The notes below the pieces were generated by a model, which did no database searches, was not told where the DNA came from, and saw nothing but the letters and a program-made list of their open reading frames with translations. A DNA stretch of 39,134 nt from Niveispirillum sp. (GTDB taxonomy: Bacteria > Pseudomonadota > Alphaproteobacteria > Azospirillales > Azospirillaceae): contig NZ_JAGOGJ010000062.1 in assembly GCF_017996735.1 (NCBI RefSeq), forward strand, positions 1-39,134, written 5' to 3'. Every line of letters starts with the position of its first letter. Positions within the stretch are counted from its first letter, which is position 1. The position numbers and the translations under genes are program-made. Below are positions 23,391 through 31,363 of this stretch, one piece after another.

Positions 23391-24081
23391 GCCTTCGCCC
23401 CCCTCCCTGAAGCAAAGGGCGGCCAGATAGGCGCGCTTGGCCACGCCGCATGACGGCGTCACAGCGATCGCCCCATGCCAGCAGCCATGGTTCATGGGGG
23501 CCAGCATCACGACCCCAAAAAAGCCTGTCCGCCGCGATACCGGAGCACAACCGCGTTTTTCGCGAATGAAGGGACACAACCAAACCGACCGCGTGCATGC
23601 CGCATAGATCAACTAGAAATATAAAGTGCCATACTCATAAATTGGTAATTCTTTTGCGCTTTTGAAACCATTTAATATGCATTATAGTGTGTTTCTACGC
23701 GGAAATTGTTGGTTGCGCCAACCGCGTTTCATCCGGCGCTGGGGTGCGATCGGATGAACAGAAGTCGCTGAAATAACTCAGCTATTTCTTATGGCGCCAA
23801 CCTGTCGGCTTCGTGCCATGTCGGCCGAAGCAGCAAATTTTGTCCGGGGCGCAGCACGTCGTTGCAGCAAGAAGCTCGGCAGGACCCCTGACACCAAGGC
23901 GCCTCAACATGAGGCCGAAACCTCATGTCGATGCGCCAAATGCAGTGAAGATCAAGCGTAAATATGCGCGCCGATTCTGCAAATAAAAGCAGATATCAGC
24001 GGCACGCATCGAATCGCCCTGATCAATCACGCCGGGCTTACTGGCTGCTATCCGAAACTCAGCACCTCGGAATAGCATGAA
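23391..24081. other. Gene-free, partly AT-rich stretch of about 690 bases
   Basis: No credible coding frame is present on either strand; the open frames seen lack start context and family character. The centre (about 23620-23715) is clearly AT-rich compared with the rest of the window. The segment 23700-23940 holds several inverted repeats, described separately. This is the longest non-coding stretch of the window and could carry a promoter region, a small RNA, or the edge of acquired DNA. Confidence 0.7.
23728..23937. other. Cluster of hairpins, possible structured RNA
   Basis: Three inverted repeats lie close together. TTCATCCG/CGGATGAA is at 23728-23758, with an 8-bp stem. GAAATA/TATTTC is at 23770-23788. 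A composite hairpin at 23898-23937 has outer arms GGCGC/GCGCC, a symmetric 4x4 internal loop, inner arms ACATGAGG/CCTCATGT and loop CCGAAA. The motif GCGCCAACC occurs twice (23715 and 23794 onward). This is more structure than expected by chance in an AT-richer region. No known RNA family is recognised and strand is undecided. Confidence 0.4.
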
Positions 24082-25515
24082 ATGTCGAATCGACCATTAT
24101 TGACCGCATCACTGCTGACTTTGTTGACAGCAGCGTTATTCACCCTCGTCAGCGTCCTGGCAAGTTTCCTGTCCGAAATCGCCGTGTCACGGGAGACGGC
24201 GCGTTCGAACATATTGCACAGCCTTCAGACGGGCCATTTCACCGATCAGATAAAGCTACCCCTGGCGAAACAGGAAATGCCGGCCCTGTCGGGCAATGAC
24301 TGCCTGATCCTGGATATGATCGCGCTTCCCTACAGATCGACATGGGAAGAGGCGGTTTCCCCCTACCTGCTGACCTCGCGGCTACAGAACCTGCCCGGCA
24401 TGCGCGAGGATGAACCATGGACCTGTGGCGTGACACGGCTGTCGGTACAGCAGAATGTCACTGTTGAACCCGACGGCCTCTACCATCGCAATCTGCATGG
24501 ATACCGCACGGTCATGCGACTGTTGCTGGGGGTTCAGGATGTCCATGGCATGCAGGTGACCATCTTTGCCGCCTTGCTGCTGGTGACAGTGACCATGCTG
24601 GCCGTGTCGGGGCATGGCTGGTGGCGGCTGCGGGGCACAACAGAGGCCGCCAGACCCGCGGCCTATACGGCCGTTTCCTTCACCTTGCTGGTTTTCTACG
24701 GCCTGCCGCTCTATGGCTGGTGGCCCAGTTATTCACTGGCGGACATCGTCACTGTGGGCTTTCTGGCCACGGCGTACCTGACACCATGGCATCACCTTTC
24801 GGCTGGCCGCCGAACGGTGATGGTCGCGTTGTTCGGCTGTCTGACCGCCTATTTCGAGTTTCTGACCGGTGGGTTGCTGATCGGGGCCTGTATGCTTGCC
24901 GGCATTGTCGCGATCGAAGGGCGGGGCGACAGCGGCCGCCGACTTGTTGCCGACACGGCACAGGCCCTGTGCGTCTTCGGGGCGGCAGCGGTTTTGTGCT
25001 TCGCGTTGAAAATGGCCTTGGTTGCCGCGATCTTCGGCCCACAGGAACTGGCCATATTTGGTGACGCGCTTGGCCATCGCGCATCCGGCACGATCCTGGC
25101 GGAACTGTCACCCCACCTGACGGAACGCTATCGCGCCATCGGCCTGGACCCTGCCATCGTCGACAAGTCGCTGCTGCTGCGCATTGCCATGATGGGTGTG
25201 GCCTTGCTTCATGCAAGCTTTGTTCTGGCCTATGGGTCCACGCCGATGGGGGCAGGGCTGCTGCTGCTGTCCCTCGCCGTCATTGGCCTGCACCTGTTGC
25301 TTTTGATCAAAGGCCGCAAAACCGATCACCGGGCCGGCGATTATATGCTGGTGGCATCCATTTTGATCCTGCCCGTCTGGTACCTGGCTTTCATCAACCA
25401 TAGCATCCTGCATGCGATATGGATGGTGCGCCCGCTGGCCTGGATGGTGGCGGTGGCCCTGGCATTGACCGCCCTTCGCCTGACCGACAGGGCCGCCGCC
25501 AGAGCCGCAGGCTGA
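24082..25515 (+). CDS. Polytopic membrane protein of unknown function
   Basis: A 477-residue protein, not recognised. One N-terminal helix (about 7-31) is followed by a roughly 115-residue extracytoplasmic segment with two cysteines (GNDCLILDMIAL and EPWTCGVTRL). About nine more helices follow from residue 152 onward (for example TIFAALLLVTVTMLAVSG and MGAGLLLLSLAVIGLHLLLL). Near the end, FINHSILHAIWMVRPLAWM puts His and Arg at a membrane border, reminiscent of GT-C glycosyltransferases or polysaccharide polymerases; this is only an analogy. The ATG has only a distant GGA upstream. It stands alone, with the gene-free region before it and a convergent gene after it. Confidence 0.75.
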   Translation: MSNRPLLTASLLTLLTAALFTLVSVLASFLSEIAVSRETARSNILHSLQTGHFTDQIKLPLAKQEMPALSGNDCLILDMIALPYRSTWEEAVSPYLLTSRLQNLPGMREDEPWTCGVTRLSVQQNVTVEPDGLYHRNLHGYRTVMRLLLGVQDVHGMQVTIFAALLLVTVTMLAVSGHGWWRLRGTTEAARPAAYTAVSFTLLVFYGLPLYGWWPSYSLADIVTVGFLATAYLTPWHHLSAGRRTVMVALFGCLTAYFEFLTGGLLIGACMLAGIVAIEGRGDSGRRLVADTAQALCVFGAAAVLCFALKMALVAAIFGPQELAIFGDALGHRASGTILAELSPHLTERYRAIGLDPAIVDKSLLLRIAMMGVALLHASFVLAYGSTPMGAGLLLLSLAVIGLHLLLLIKGRKTDHRAGDYMLVASILILPVWYLAFINHSILHAIWMVRPLAWMVAVALALTALRLTDRAAARAAG

Positions 25516-25531
25516 CGCCACACAGGCCAGC

Positions 25532-25563
25532 GGGGGGGGGGCAAGCGGAAAACCGCTGCCCCG
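25532..25563. other. G10 homopolymer and hairpin between convergent genes
   Basis: Ten consecutive G residues (25532-25541) run into a hairpin GGGG-CA-AGCGG-AAAA-CCGCT-G-CCCC, just after the membrane-protein stop and before the stop of the convergent cystathionine-type gene. It may act as a bidirectional terminator; there is no T-run. The G-tract lies outside both coding regions. Confidence 0.5.
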
Positions 25564-25575
25564 CCCGTGCGCCCG

Positions 25576-26739
25576 TTACCGCAGCGCCTGTTCCAGATCG
25601 GCCAGCAGGTCGTTCACATCCTCTACCCCCACCGACAGGCGGACCAGACCGTCATCGATGCCGATGGCGGCGCGCTGTTCGGCAGGGATGCTGGCATGGG
25701 TCATGATGGCCGGATGTTCGATCAGGCTTTCCACCCCGCCCAGGCTTTCGGCCAGACTGAACAGCTCTGTCCGCTCCAGCATGCGGCGCGCCGGCTCCAG
25801 CCCGCCCTTCAGGTGGATGGTGACCATGCCGCCGCCGGCCCGCATCTGCCGCTTTGCCAGATCATGCTGGGTATGGCTGGGCAGGAACGGGTAGCGGACC
25901 TTGGCCACCGACGGATGCTTTTCCAGCCATTCGGCGATGACGCCCGCATTCTGGCAATGGCGCTCCATGCGCAGCGCCAGGGTCTTCAGGCTGCGCATCA
26001 CCAGGAAACTGTCGAACGGCCCCTGGATGGCCCCCACGGCATTGTGCAGGAAGGCCATGCGATCGGCGATCTCCCCCGCCTCCCGCACGACCGCCACGCC
26101 GCCCACCATGTCGGAATGACCGTTCAGATATTTGGTGGCCGAATGGACCACGATGTCGAACCCCTGCTCCAGCGGCCGCTGAATCCACGGGCTGGCAAAG
26201 GTATTGTCGGCCACGGAGATCAGGTTATGCGTCCTGGCCAGTTGCGCCAGCGCCTCCAGATCGGCCAGCTTCAGCAGCGGGTTGGTCGGCGTTTCCACCC
26301 AGATCATGCGGGTTTCGGGCCGGATGGCCGCCTTCACGGCGGCCAGGTCCGACAGGTCGACCGTCGTTACCGACAGGTTGGCCGTCCGCGACCGCACCCG
26401 GTGCAGCAGGCGGTAGGTGCCACCATACAGATCATCGGATGCGATGACATGCGCGCCGGCATCCAGCAGTTCCAGGATGGTGGCTTCCGCCGCCAGTCCG
26501 GAGGCAAAGGCATAGCCGCGATGGCCCGACTCCAGATCGGCGATGCAAGCCTCATACGCCATGCGCGTCGGGTTCTGGCTGCGGGCATATTCATAGCCCT
26601 TATGAACGCCGGGGCTTTCCTGCACAAAGGTGCTGGTGGCGTAGATCGGCACCATGATGGCGCCGGTGGTGGGGTCGGGTTGCTGGCCGGCATGGATGGC
26701 GCGGGTCGCGAATCCCTGGCGGTTGGGGCGGTCCTTCAT
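25576..26739 (-). CDS. Cystathionine gamma-synthase/lyase-type PLP enzyme
   Basis: A 387-residue PLP enzyme of the Cys/Met metabolism family (transsulfuration). The PLP lysine is Lys203 in HSATKYLNGHSD. Other family motifs are GYEYARSQNPTRMAYE, FASGLAAEATILELL, DDLYGGTYRLL, ETPTNPLLKLADL and, near the end, FSLAESLGGVESLIEHPAIMTH. The start at 26739 (MKDRPNRQGFATRAIHAGQQ) has AGAGGAT eight bases upstream and matches the family's beginning. Sequence alone does not separate cystathionine gamma-synthase (metB), gamma-lyase and beta-lyase. It lies 32 bases after the CAT-like gene on the same strand. Confidence 0.9.
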   Translation of the reverse strand: MKDRPNRQGFATRAIHAGQQPDPTTGAIMVPIYATSTFVQESPGVHKGYEYARSQNPTRMAYEACIADLESGHRGYAFASGLAAEATILELLDAGAHVIASDDLYGGTYRLLHRVRSRTANLSVTTVDLSDLAAVKAAIRPETRMIWVETPTNPLLKLADLEALAQLARTHNLISVADNTFASPWIQRPLEQGFDIVVHSATKYLNGHSDMVGGVAVVREAGEIADRMAFLHNAVGAIQGPFDSFLVMRSLKTLALRMERHCQNAGVIAEWLEKHPSVAKVRYPFLPSHTQHDLAKRQMRAGGGMVTIHLKGGLEPARRMLERTELFSLAESLGGVESLIEHPAIMTHASIPAEQRAAIGIDDGLVRLSVGVEDVNDLLADLEQALR

Positions 26740-26771
26740 GCTGAACATCCTCTGTTGTAAGCGCCCAACCT

Positions 26772-27395
26772 CTAACGTGTCGGGTCGTTGACGGCCTCGG
26801 CCAGCACTTCTTCCAGCCGGGCGATGAACTGGGCGATATGCAGCCCGTCGATCAGGCCGTGATGTGCCTGAACCGCGACGGGGAAATCCACGCGGCCTTG
26901 CGCAAAGCCGAACTTTCCGATGGCAACGTTGGGAATGGAGCAATCCCCGAACCGCGCCATGGGATGCTGGATGGAGGTGAAGCGCAGCCAGGGCAGACAG
27001 GTGGCAAAGATGTAGTCGCGGTTGGTCAGCGGCGTCAGGCGCAGTTCCACGGCATTGCGGGCGATCTCCCGGTCGGCCAGATAGTTCTTCAGGAAGTCCC
27101 GGAAATCCGCCACGAACGGGATGGTGGAGAAATTCAGGTTCTGGTCCCGCCCGATCACCGTGTAGGACAGGGTCAGGTTCTTCACCTCGCTGACCCGCCC
27201 CTCCAGCAGGCGCAGCCGCATATGTGGGACATCCAGGCTGGCCCGCCCGACGGCATGCAGCACGCGGGCAAAGGGCGGAATGCCAGCATCCTTGGCCGGC
27301 GTCACGAAATCCGGGCAATCGGCCACAGCCGCGATATTCACGGCGGGCTGGTCATAACGGTCGAACAGGGCGATCTGGCGGCTGCGGTCGATCAA
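26772..27395 (-). CDS. CatA-like O-acetyltransferase (chloramphenicol acetyltransferase family)
   Basis: A protein of about 207 residues resembling type-A CAT trimers, which transfer acetyl from acetyl-CoA to a hydroxyl. The catalytic histidine motif HHxxxDG is present near the C-terminus as VQAHHGLIDGLHIAQF. LPWLRFTSIQHPM and NVAIGKFGFAQGR match the family core. TTG at 27395 (after GGGAG) places the typical opening LIDRSRQIALFDRYDQP. A GTG at 27437 has no ribosome-binding site and follows a stop directly. Chromosomal relatives often do not give resistance, so the substrate is unknown. It lies between glgB and the PLP enzyme gene, all on the minus strand. Confidence 0.85.
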   Translation of the reverse strand: MIDRSRQIALFDRYDQPAVNIAAVADCPDFVTPAKDAGIPPFARVLHAVGRASLDVPHMRLRLLEGRVSEVKNLTLSYTVIGRDQNLNFSTIPFVADFRDFLKNYLADREIARNAVELRLTPLTNRDYIFATCLPWLRFTSIQHPMARFGDCSIPNVAIGKFGFAQGRVDFPVAVQAHHGLIDGLHIAQFIARLEEVLAEAVNDPTR

Positions 27396-27516
27396 TTCAG
27401 CGCTCCCATGACGGGTTCCCGACCCGATCCGGGGCACTTAGTTGTCTGGGCACGCGATTGCAATGCCCGTCGGCTCCGCCAGAGCCCGGTTTGGATAACC
27501 GCGATGGATCTTACGG

Positions 27517-29733
27517 TCAAGCCGGCAGCAGCACCAGACCCGCCAGCGGCGGCAAGGCGATCTCCACACTGAAGGGCTGCCCGTCCCAGGGCAGAGCCTG
27601 GGCCTGCACCGGCTGCGGATTGACGATGCCGCTGCCGGCATAGGCGGCGGCATCGCTGTTCAGCGCCTCCCGCCAGACCCCGCCGAGCGGCACACCGACG
27701 CGGTAACGCTGACGCGGCACGGGTGTAAAATTCACCACCGTGACGGCGGCCGCCCCCTCGGCAAAGCCATGGCGGCTATAGGCCAGCACGCTTTCCTCGG
27801 CCGCTCCGCCCTTGATCCAGCGGAAACCCTCCCCCTCACAGTCCCGCTCATGCAGGGCCGGCGTGTCGCGGTAGAGATGGTTCAGGTCGCGGACCAGATC
27901 GCGCACGCCCCGGTGCCAATGCCCACCGCCATGATCGTCCAGCAGATGCCAGTCCAACTGCCCGTCATGGTTCCATTCGCGTCCTTGCGCGAACTCACCG
28001 CCCATGAACAGCAGCTTCTTGCCCGGATGGGTCCACATGAAGCTGAAATAGGCGCGCAGATTGGCGAATTTCTGCCAGTCATCGCCCGGCATGCGGGCCA
28101 GCAGCGAGCCCTTGCCATGCACAACCTCATCATGGCTGAGCGGCAGGATGAAATTTTCGGAAAAGGCGTAGAGCAGGCCGAAAGTCAGATCGCTATGGTG
28201 ATGGCGGCGATGGATGGGATCACGCTGCATATATTTCAGCGTGTCATGCATCCAGCCCATGTTCCATTTATAGCCAAAGCCCAGCCCGCCGGCATGGGCC
28301 GGCTGTGACACGCCGGGCCAGGCGGTCGATTCCTCGGCGATGGTGATGGCCCCGCCGCCCTGCCCTTCCTCGGTTCCATAGACCAGGGCGTTCATGCGGC
28401 GCATGAAATCGATGGCTTCCAGGTTCTCCCGCCCGCCATGGCGGTTGGGGATCCATTCGCCTTCCTTGCGGCTGTAGTCCAGATACAGCATGGAGGCGAC
28501 GGCATCCACGCGCAGCCCGTCAATATGGTAATGCCGCAGCCAGAACAGGGCGTTGGAGATGAGGAAATTCGTCACCTCATTCCGACCGAAATTATAGATC
28601 GCGGTGTTCCAGTCGGGGTGATAGCCCTGGCGCGGATCGGCATGTTCGTACAGGTGCGAGCCGTCGAATTCATACAGACCATGGGCGTCGGTCGGAAAAT
28701 GACCGGGCACCCAATCGATGATCAGGCCGATTTCCGCCTGATGGCAGGCATCGACAAAGGCCTGGAAATCGGCCGGCGTGCCAAAGCGAGAGGTCGGCGC
28801 AAACAGGCCCAGGGCCTGATAACCCCAGGAGCCGTCGAACGGATGCTCATGCACCGGCATCACCTCGATATGGGTGAAGCCCATTTCCTTCACATACGGC
28901 ACCAACTGGCCCGCCAGATCGCGCCAGTTCAGGTAGCCGCCATGGCCGGGCCGGCGCCAGGAACCGGGATGCACCTCATAGATCGAAATCGGCGCCGTGC
29001 GGGCATTGCGCGCCGCCCGCTTGGCCAGCCAGTCCTTATCCTGCCAGGCATGATGATTGATGCGTGCGACGATGGAGGCGGTGGCGGGCCGGAATTCCGC
29101 CGCCAGCGCATGCGGATCGGCCTTCAGTGGCAGCAGATAACCGCCGGCATCCAGAATCTCATACTTGTAATGCGCACCCTCGGCAACGCCGGGCACAAAA
29201 ATCTCCCAGATGCCGGAGCCCAGGCGCAGGCGCATGACATGCATCCGCCCATCCCAGCCATTGAAGTCGCCCACGACAGAGACGCGCCGTGCATTGGGCG
29301 CCCAGACGGCGAAGCGCACGCCGGCCACCCCGTCGATCACATCCGGATGGGCGCCCAGCTTTTCATAGGACCGCCAATGCCGCCCCTCGCCCAACAGATA
29401 CTGGTCCATCTCCCCCAGGATGGGCGGGAAACAGTACGGGTCCTCAATCTCCCAGCGATCGTTCCCGTGCGACAGGCGCAACCGGTAACCGGCGGCCTGT
29501 TCGGCACTCAGCGTGCCTGCGAAGAACCCGTCGGCATGCAGGCGCGGCAGGTCCAGCCGCTCCACCCCGTCCGGACCGATTACGGTCACCCGGTCGGCAT
29601 CCGGCCGGAACACCCGTAATTCCACCCGCCCCGATCCATCATGCAGCGGATGCGGCCCCAGGATCGCGAAGACATCACCATGTGTCGCCTGGGTAATGGC
29701 GGCAATCTCGGCTTCGGACGGGGTCTGGGGCAT
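27517..29733 (-). CDS. glgB: 1,4-alpha-glucan branching enzyme
   Basis: A 738-residue GH13 enzyme that makes alpha-1,6 branches in glycogen. Two N-terminal beta-sandwich modules come first (about 1-115 and the CBM48-like 125-220, with FAVWAPNARRVSVVGDFNGW). The catalytic barrel has nucleophile Asp410 (DGLRVDAVASMLYLDYSR), the acid Glu467 in TIAEESTAWPG, and HDEVVHGKGSL with the third aspartate. A C-terminal beta domain ends the protein. The length is typical of the two-module form. No other glg genes are adjacent, which is unusual for glgB. The ATG has AGG nine bases upstream. Confidence 0.97.
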   Translation of the reverse strand: MPQTPSEAEIAAITQATHGDVFAILGPHPLHDGSGRVELRVFRPDADRVTVIGPDGVERLDLPRLHADGFFAGTLSAEQAAGYRLRLSHGNDRWEIEDPYCFPPILGEMDQYLLGEGRHWRSYEKLGAHPDVIDGVAGVRFAVWAPNARRVSVVGDFNGWDGRMHVMRLRLGSGIWEIFVPGVAEGAHYKYEILDAGGYLLPLKADPHALAAEFRPATASIVARINHHAWQDKDWLAKRAARNARTAPISIYEVHPGSWRRPGHGGYLNWRDLAGQLVPYVKEMGFTHIEVMPVHEHPFDGSWGYQALGLFAPTSRFGTPADFQAFVDACHQAEIGLIIDWVPGHFPTDAHGLYEFDGSHLYEHADPRQGYHPDWNTAIYNFGRNEVTNFLISNALFWLRHYHIDGLRVDAVASMLYLDYSRKEGEWIPNRHGGRENLEAIDFMRRMNALVYGTEEGQGGGAITIAEESTAWPGVSQPAHAGGLGFGYKWNMGWMHDTLKYMQRDPIHRRHHHSDLTFGLLYAFSENFILPLSHDEVVHGKGSLLARMPGDDWQKFANLRAYFSFMWTHPGKKLLFMGGEFAQGREWNHDGQLDWHLLDDHGGGHWHRGVRDLVRDLNHLYRDTPALHERDCEGEGFRWIKGGAAEESVLAYSRHGFAEGAAAVTVVNFTPVPRQRYRVGVPLGGVWREALNSDAAAYAGSGIVNPQPVQAQALPWDGQPFSVEIALPPLAGLVLLPA

Positions 29734-29802
29734 GGTGAACCTGAGTTGGGGTGGGACTGTAATTTACCATGTTTGCGGGAGGTGAGTGTAGCGCACGTTG
29801 CC

Positions 29803-29865
29803 CCCTCACCCTCCCACGCCTTCCGGCGCGGGCCCCTCCCTCTCCCGCCAGGGGCGGGCGAGGGA
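29803..29865 (-). repeat. Dispersed repeat, copy 1 (inverted, diverged)
   Basis: Read on the minus strand this stretch runs CCTCGCCC ... GGGAGAGGGAGGGGCCCG ... GGGAGGGTGAGGG, a diverged version of the two copies that follow. Together with 29891-29955 and 29983-30049 it fills most of the glgB-hexR gap (29734-30061), which holds no gene. Confidence 0.75.
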
Positions 29866-29890
29866 CGAAATAAGGCTCAACACCATGTTC

Positions 29891-29955
29891 CGCCCCTCGC
29901 CCACGAATGTGGGAGAGGGGGGCCCGAACGCGTCAGCGTTTGGAAGGGTGAGGGA
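29891..29955 (+). repeat. Dispersed repeat, copy 2
   Basis: Begins CGCCCCTCGCCCACGAATGT and ends AGGGTGAGGGA. The front half folds as a hairpin (CCCAC-GAAT-GTGGG). It is nearly identical to the copy at 29983-30049. Confidence 0.85.
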
Positions 29956-29982
29956 GCGACACAAACTGCCCTTCTCAAATTA

Positions 29983-30049
29983 CGCCCCTCGCCCACGAAT
30001 GTGGGAGAGGGAGGGGCCCGAACGCGCCAGCGTTTGGGAGGGTGAGGGA
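29983..30049 (+). repeat. Dispersed repeat, copy 3
   Basis: Same sequence as the copy at 29891-29955 apart from a few substitutions and a 2-base length difference after GAGAGGG. The two direct copies are separated by 27 bases. Such GGGTGAGGG/CCCTCACCC elements are a REP-like class common in GC-rich proteobacteria. Confidence 0.85.
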
Positions 30050-30061
30050 ACAACGCCCCAA

Positions 30062-30925
30062 CTACCCCCGCTGCCCCAACCGCCGCTCCCGGATCGGCCG
30101 CTTCGACCGCGCCAGGCTCTCGGCCAGATTGACACCCCGGCGCAATGCCACCGCGACCTGCAACACGTCCAGCATGGCCAGATGCGCCAGACGGCTGACC
30201 ATCGGCGTATACATGCTGGTATCCTCCACCACATCGACCAGCAGCGACACCGTGGCCTTTTCCGCCAGCGGCGACCCGCCCGATGTCAGCGCCACCACCT
30301 TGGCCCCGCTGTCCAGCGCCAGATCGACCGACCGCAGCAGTTCCCGCGTGCGGCCGGTATGGGAGATGACCAACGCCGCCGCATTCGGCCCCAGCAGGGT
30401 GGCCGACATGGCCTGCACATGGAAATCGGTATAGGCGACGCAGGGAATGCCCAGGCGGAAGAACTTGTTCTGCGCATCCATGGCCACCACGCCCGAGGCA
30501 CCAAAACCATAGAATTCCATGCGCTGCGCTTCGGACAGGATACGAACCGCCTCCTCCAGCGCTTCCGGATTGGTATGGTTGCGCACACGGGTCAGCGACG
30601 CGATGGAACGGTTCAGCACCTTGGCGGCCACATCGACGACGGGATCGTCGGGCCGCACCTCCTCGTGCACATAGGGCGTGCCGGTGGCCAGATCCTGGGC
30701 CAGACGCAGCTTGAAATCCTGAAAACCCGCACAGCCGATGGAACGACAGAAACGCACCACCGTCGGCTGACTGACCTGCGCCTCCCGCGCCACCTCCGCG
30801 ACGGAGGCGTTGACCACCGAATGCGGGCGTTTCAGCACCACCTCCGCGATCTTCTGTTCGGATCGGCGCAGACCGGACTGCATGCCGCGGATACGTTCAA
30901 GCACGTCGGCCACTCCCCCAAACAT
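30062..30925 (-). CDS. hexR: HexR-type transcriptional regulator (RpiR/MurR family)
   Basis: A 287-residue regulator with an N-terminal RpiR-type HTH (about 1-80; SVAEVAREAQVSQPTVVRFCRSIGCAGFQDFKLRLAQ, split here only by its own length) and a C-terminal SIS domain (about 125-260; MEFYGFGASGVVAMDAQNK, VISHTGRTRELL). HexR proteins repress zwf, edd and eda and release DNA on binding 2-keto-3-deoxy-6-phosphogluconate. Divergent placement next to zwf-pgl-edd-eda makes HexR the best name. The ATG at 30925 has GGGT six bases upstream. A perfect 9-bp inverted repeat lies just before the gene. Confidence 0.93.
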   Translation of the reverse strand: MFGGVADVLERIRGMQSGLRRSEQKIAEVVLKRPHSVVNASVAEVAREAQVSQPTVVRFCRSIGCAGFQDFKLRLAQDLATGTPYVHEEVRPDDPVVDVAAKVLNRSIASLTRVRNHTNPEALEEAVRILSEAQRMEFYGFGASGVVAMDAQNKFFRLGIPCVAYTDFHVQAMSATLLGPNAAALVISHTGRTRELLRSVDLALDSGAKVVALTSGGSPLAEKATVSLLVDVVEDTSMYTPMVSRLAHLAMLDVLQVAVALRRGVNLAESLARSKRPIRERRLGQRG

Positions 30926-30939
30926 GTTCTACCCAGTCT

Positions 30940-30961
30940 CGGTGATCGTAACCGATCACCG
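30940..30961. promoter_or_regulatory. Perfect inverted repeat just upstream of hexR
   Basis: CGGTGATCG and CGATCACCG are separated by TAAC, ending 15 bases before the hexR ATG. The symmetry fits an operator (autoregulatory or for another regulator) or a leader hairpin. It does not match the HexR consensus. Confidence 0.6.
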
Positions 30962-31168
30962 ACCTCAATCGCCGGCACCGCCGAACCATCTCCCGGTGAG
31001 CCAAACTCCTAGGGAGATAGTATCAGCCGGCCAGCGGGCCATGTAAGGGAATTACACGAAATCCAGCCGGATTTGGCAAGGCCGCCATACAGTCGGTAAC
31101 AGCGGGGCACCCCTGCCCGCAGATGCTGGCCCGTTCCGCCACCGAAATGCCTTCTATAGGGCAAAAGG

Positions 31169-31183
31169 CGTAGTAAAGTTACG
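31169..31183. promoter_or_regulatory. Candidate HexR operator 1
   Basis: CGTAGTAAAGTTACG matches the published HexR consensus TGTARTWWWWYTACA at 12 of 15 positions and sits inside the inverted repeat GGCGTA-N7-TACGCC (31167-31185). It lies between hexR and zwf. The rest of the 30926-31363 gap holds no gene. Confidence 0.65.
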
Positions 31184-31255
31184 CCGCAGCGCAGCATGTA
31201 CGTCACAAACATGCGCGCGAATGCCGGAAATGCAAGGGATATTCGTAGTACCCGC

Positions 31256-31283
31256 TTGCCCCCTTCGGTAATTCTGCTACATT
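31256..31283 (+). promoter_or_regulatory. zwf promoter with candidate HexR operator 2
   Basis: TTGCCC (31256-31261), a 16-base spacer and TACATT (31278-31283) form a plausible zwf promoter. GGTAATTCTGCTACA (31267-31281) overlaps it; its reverse complement matches the HexR consensus at 12 of 15 positions. An operator between -35 and -10 fits repression. Confidence 0.55.
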
Positions 31284-31363
31284 CAGGGCAGAAGACGGCG
31301 CGGACCGCGCGCCGCCTCGGCCGAAAAGCGGCCGGAAATCAAGGGACGGGCGGGCCGGGTGCC

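Noticed and set aside
22805..23612. Overlapping minus-strand frames of 115-168 codons
   Set aside because: No ribosome-binding sites and a basic, low-complexity composition. The plus-strand 98-aa gene with its terminator explains the region better.
29803..30049. CRISPR array
   Set aside because: Only three copies, one inverted and diverged, each 63-67 bases long with internal hairpins and no regular spacers.
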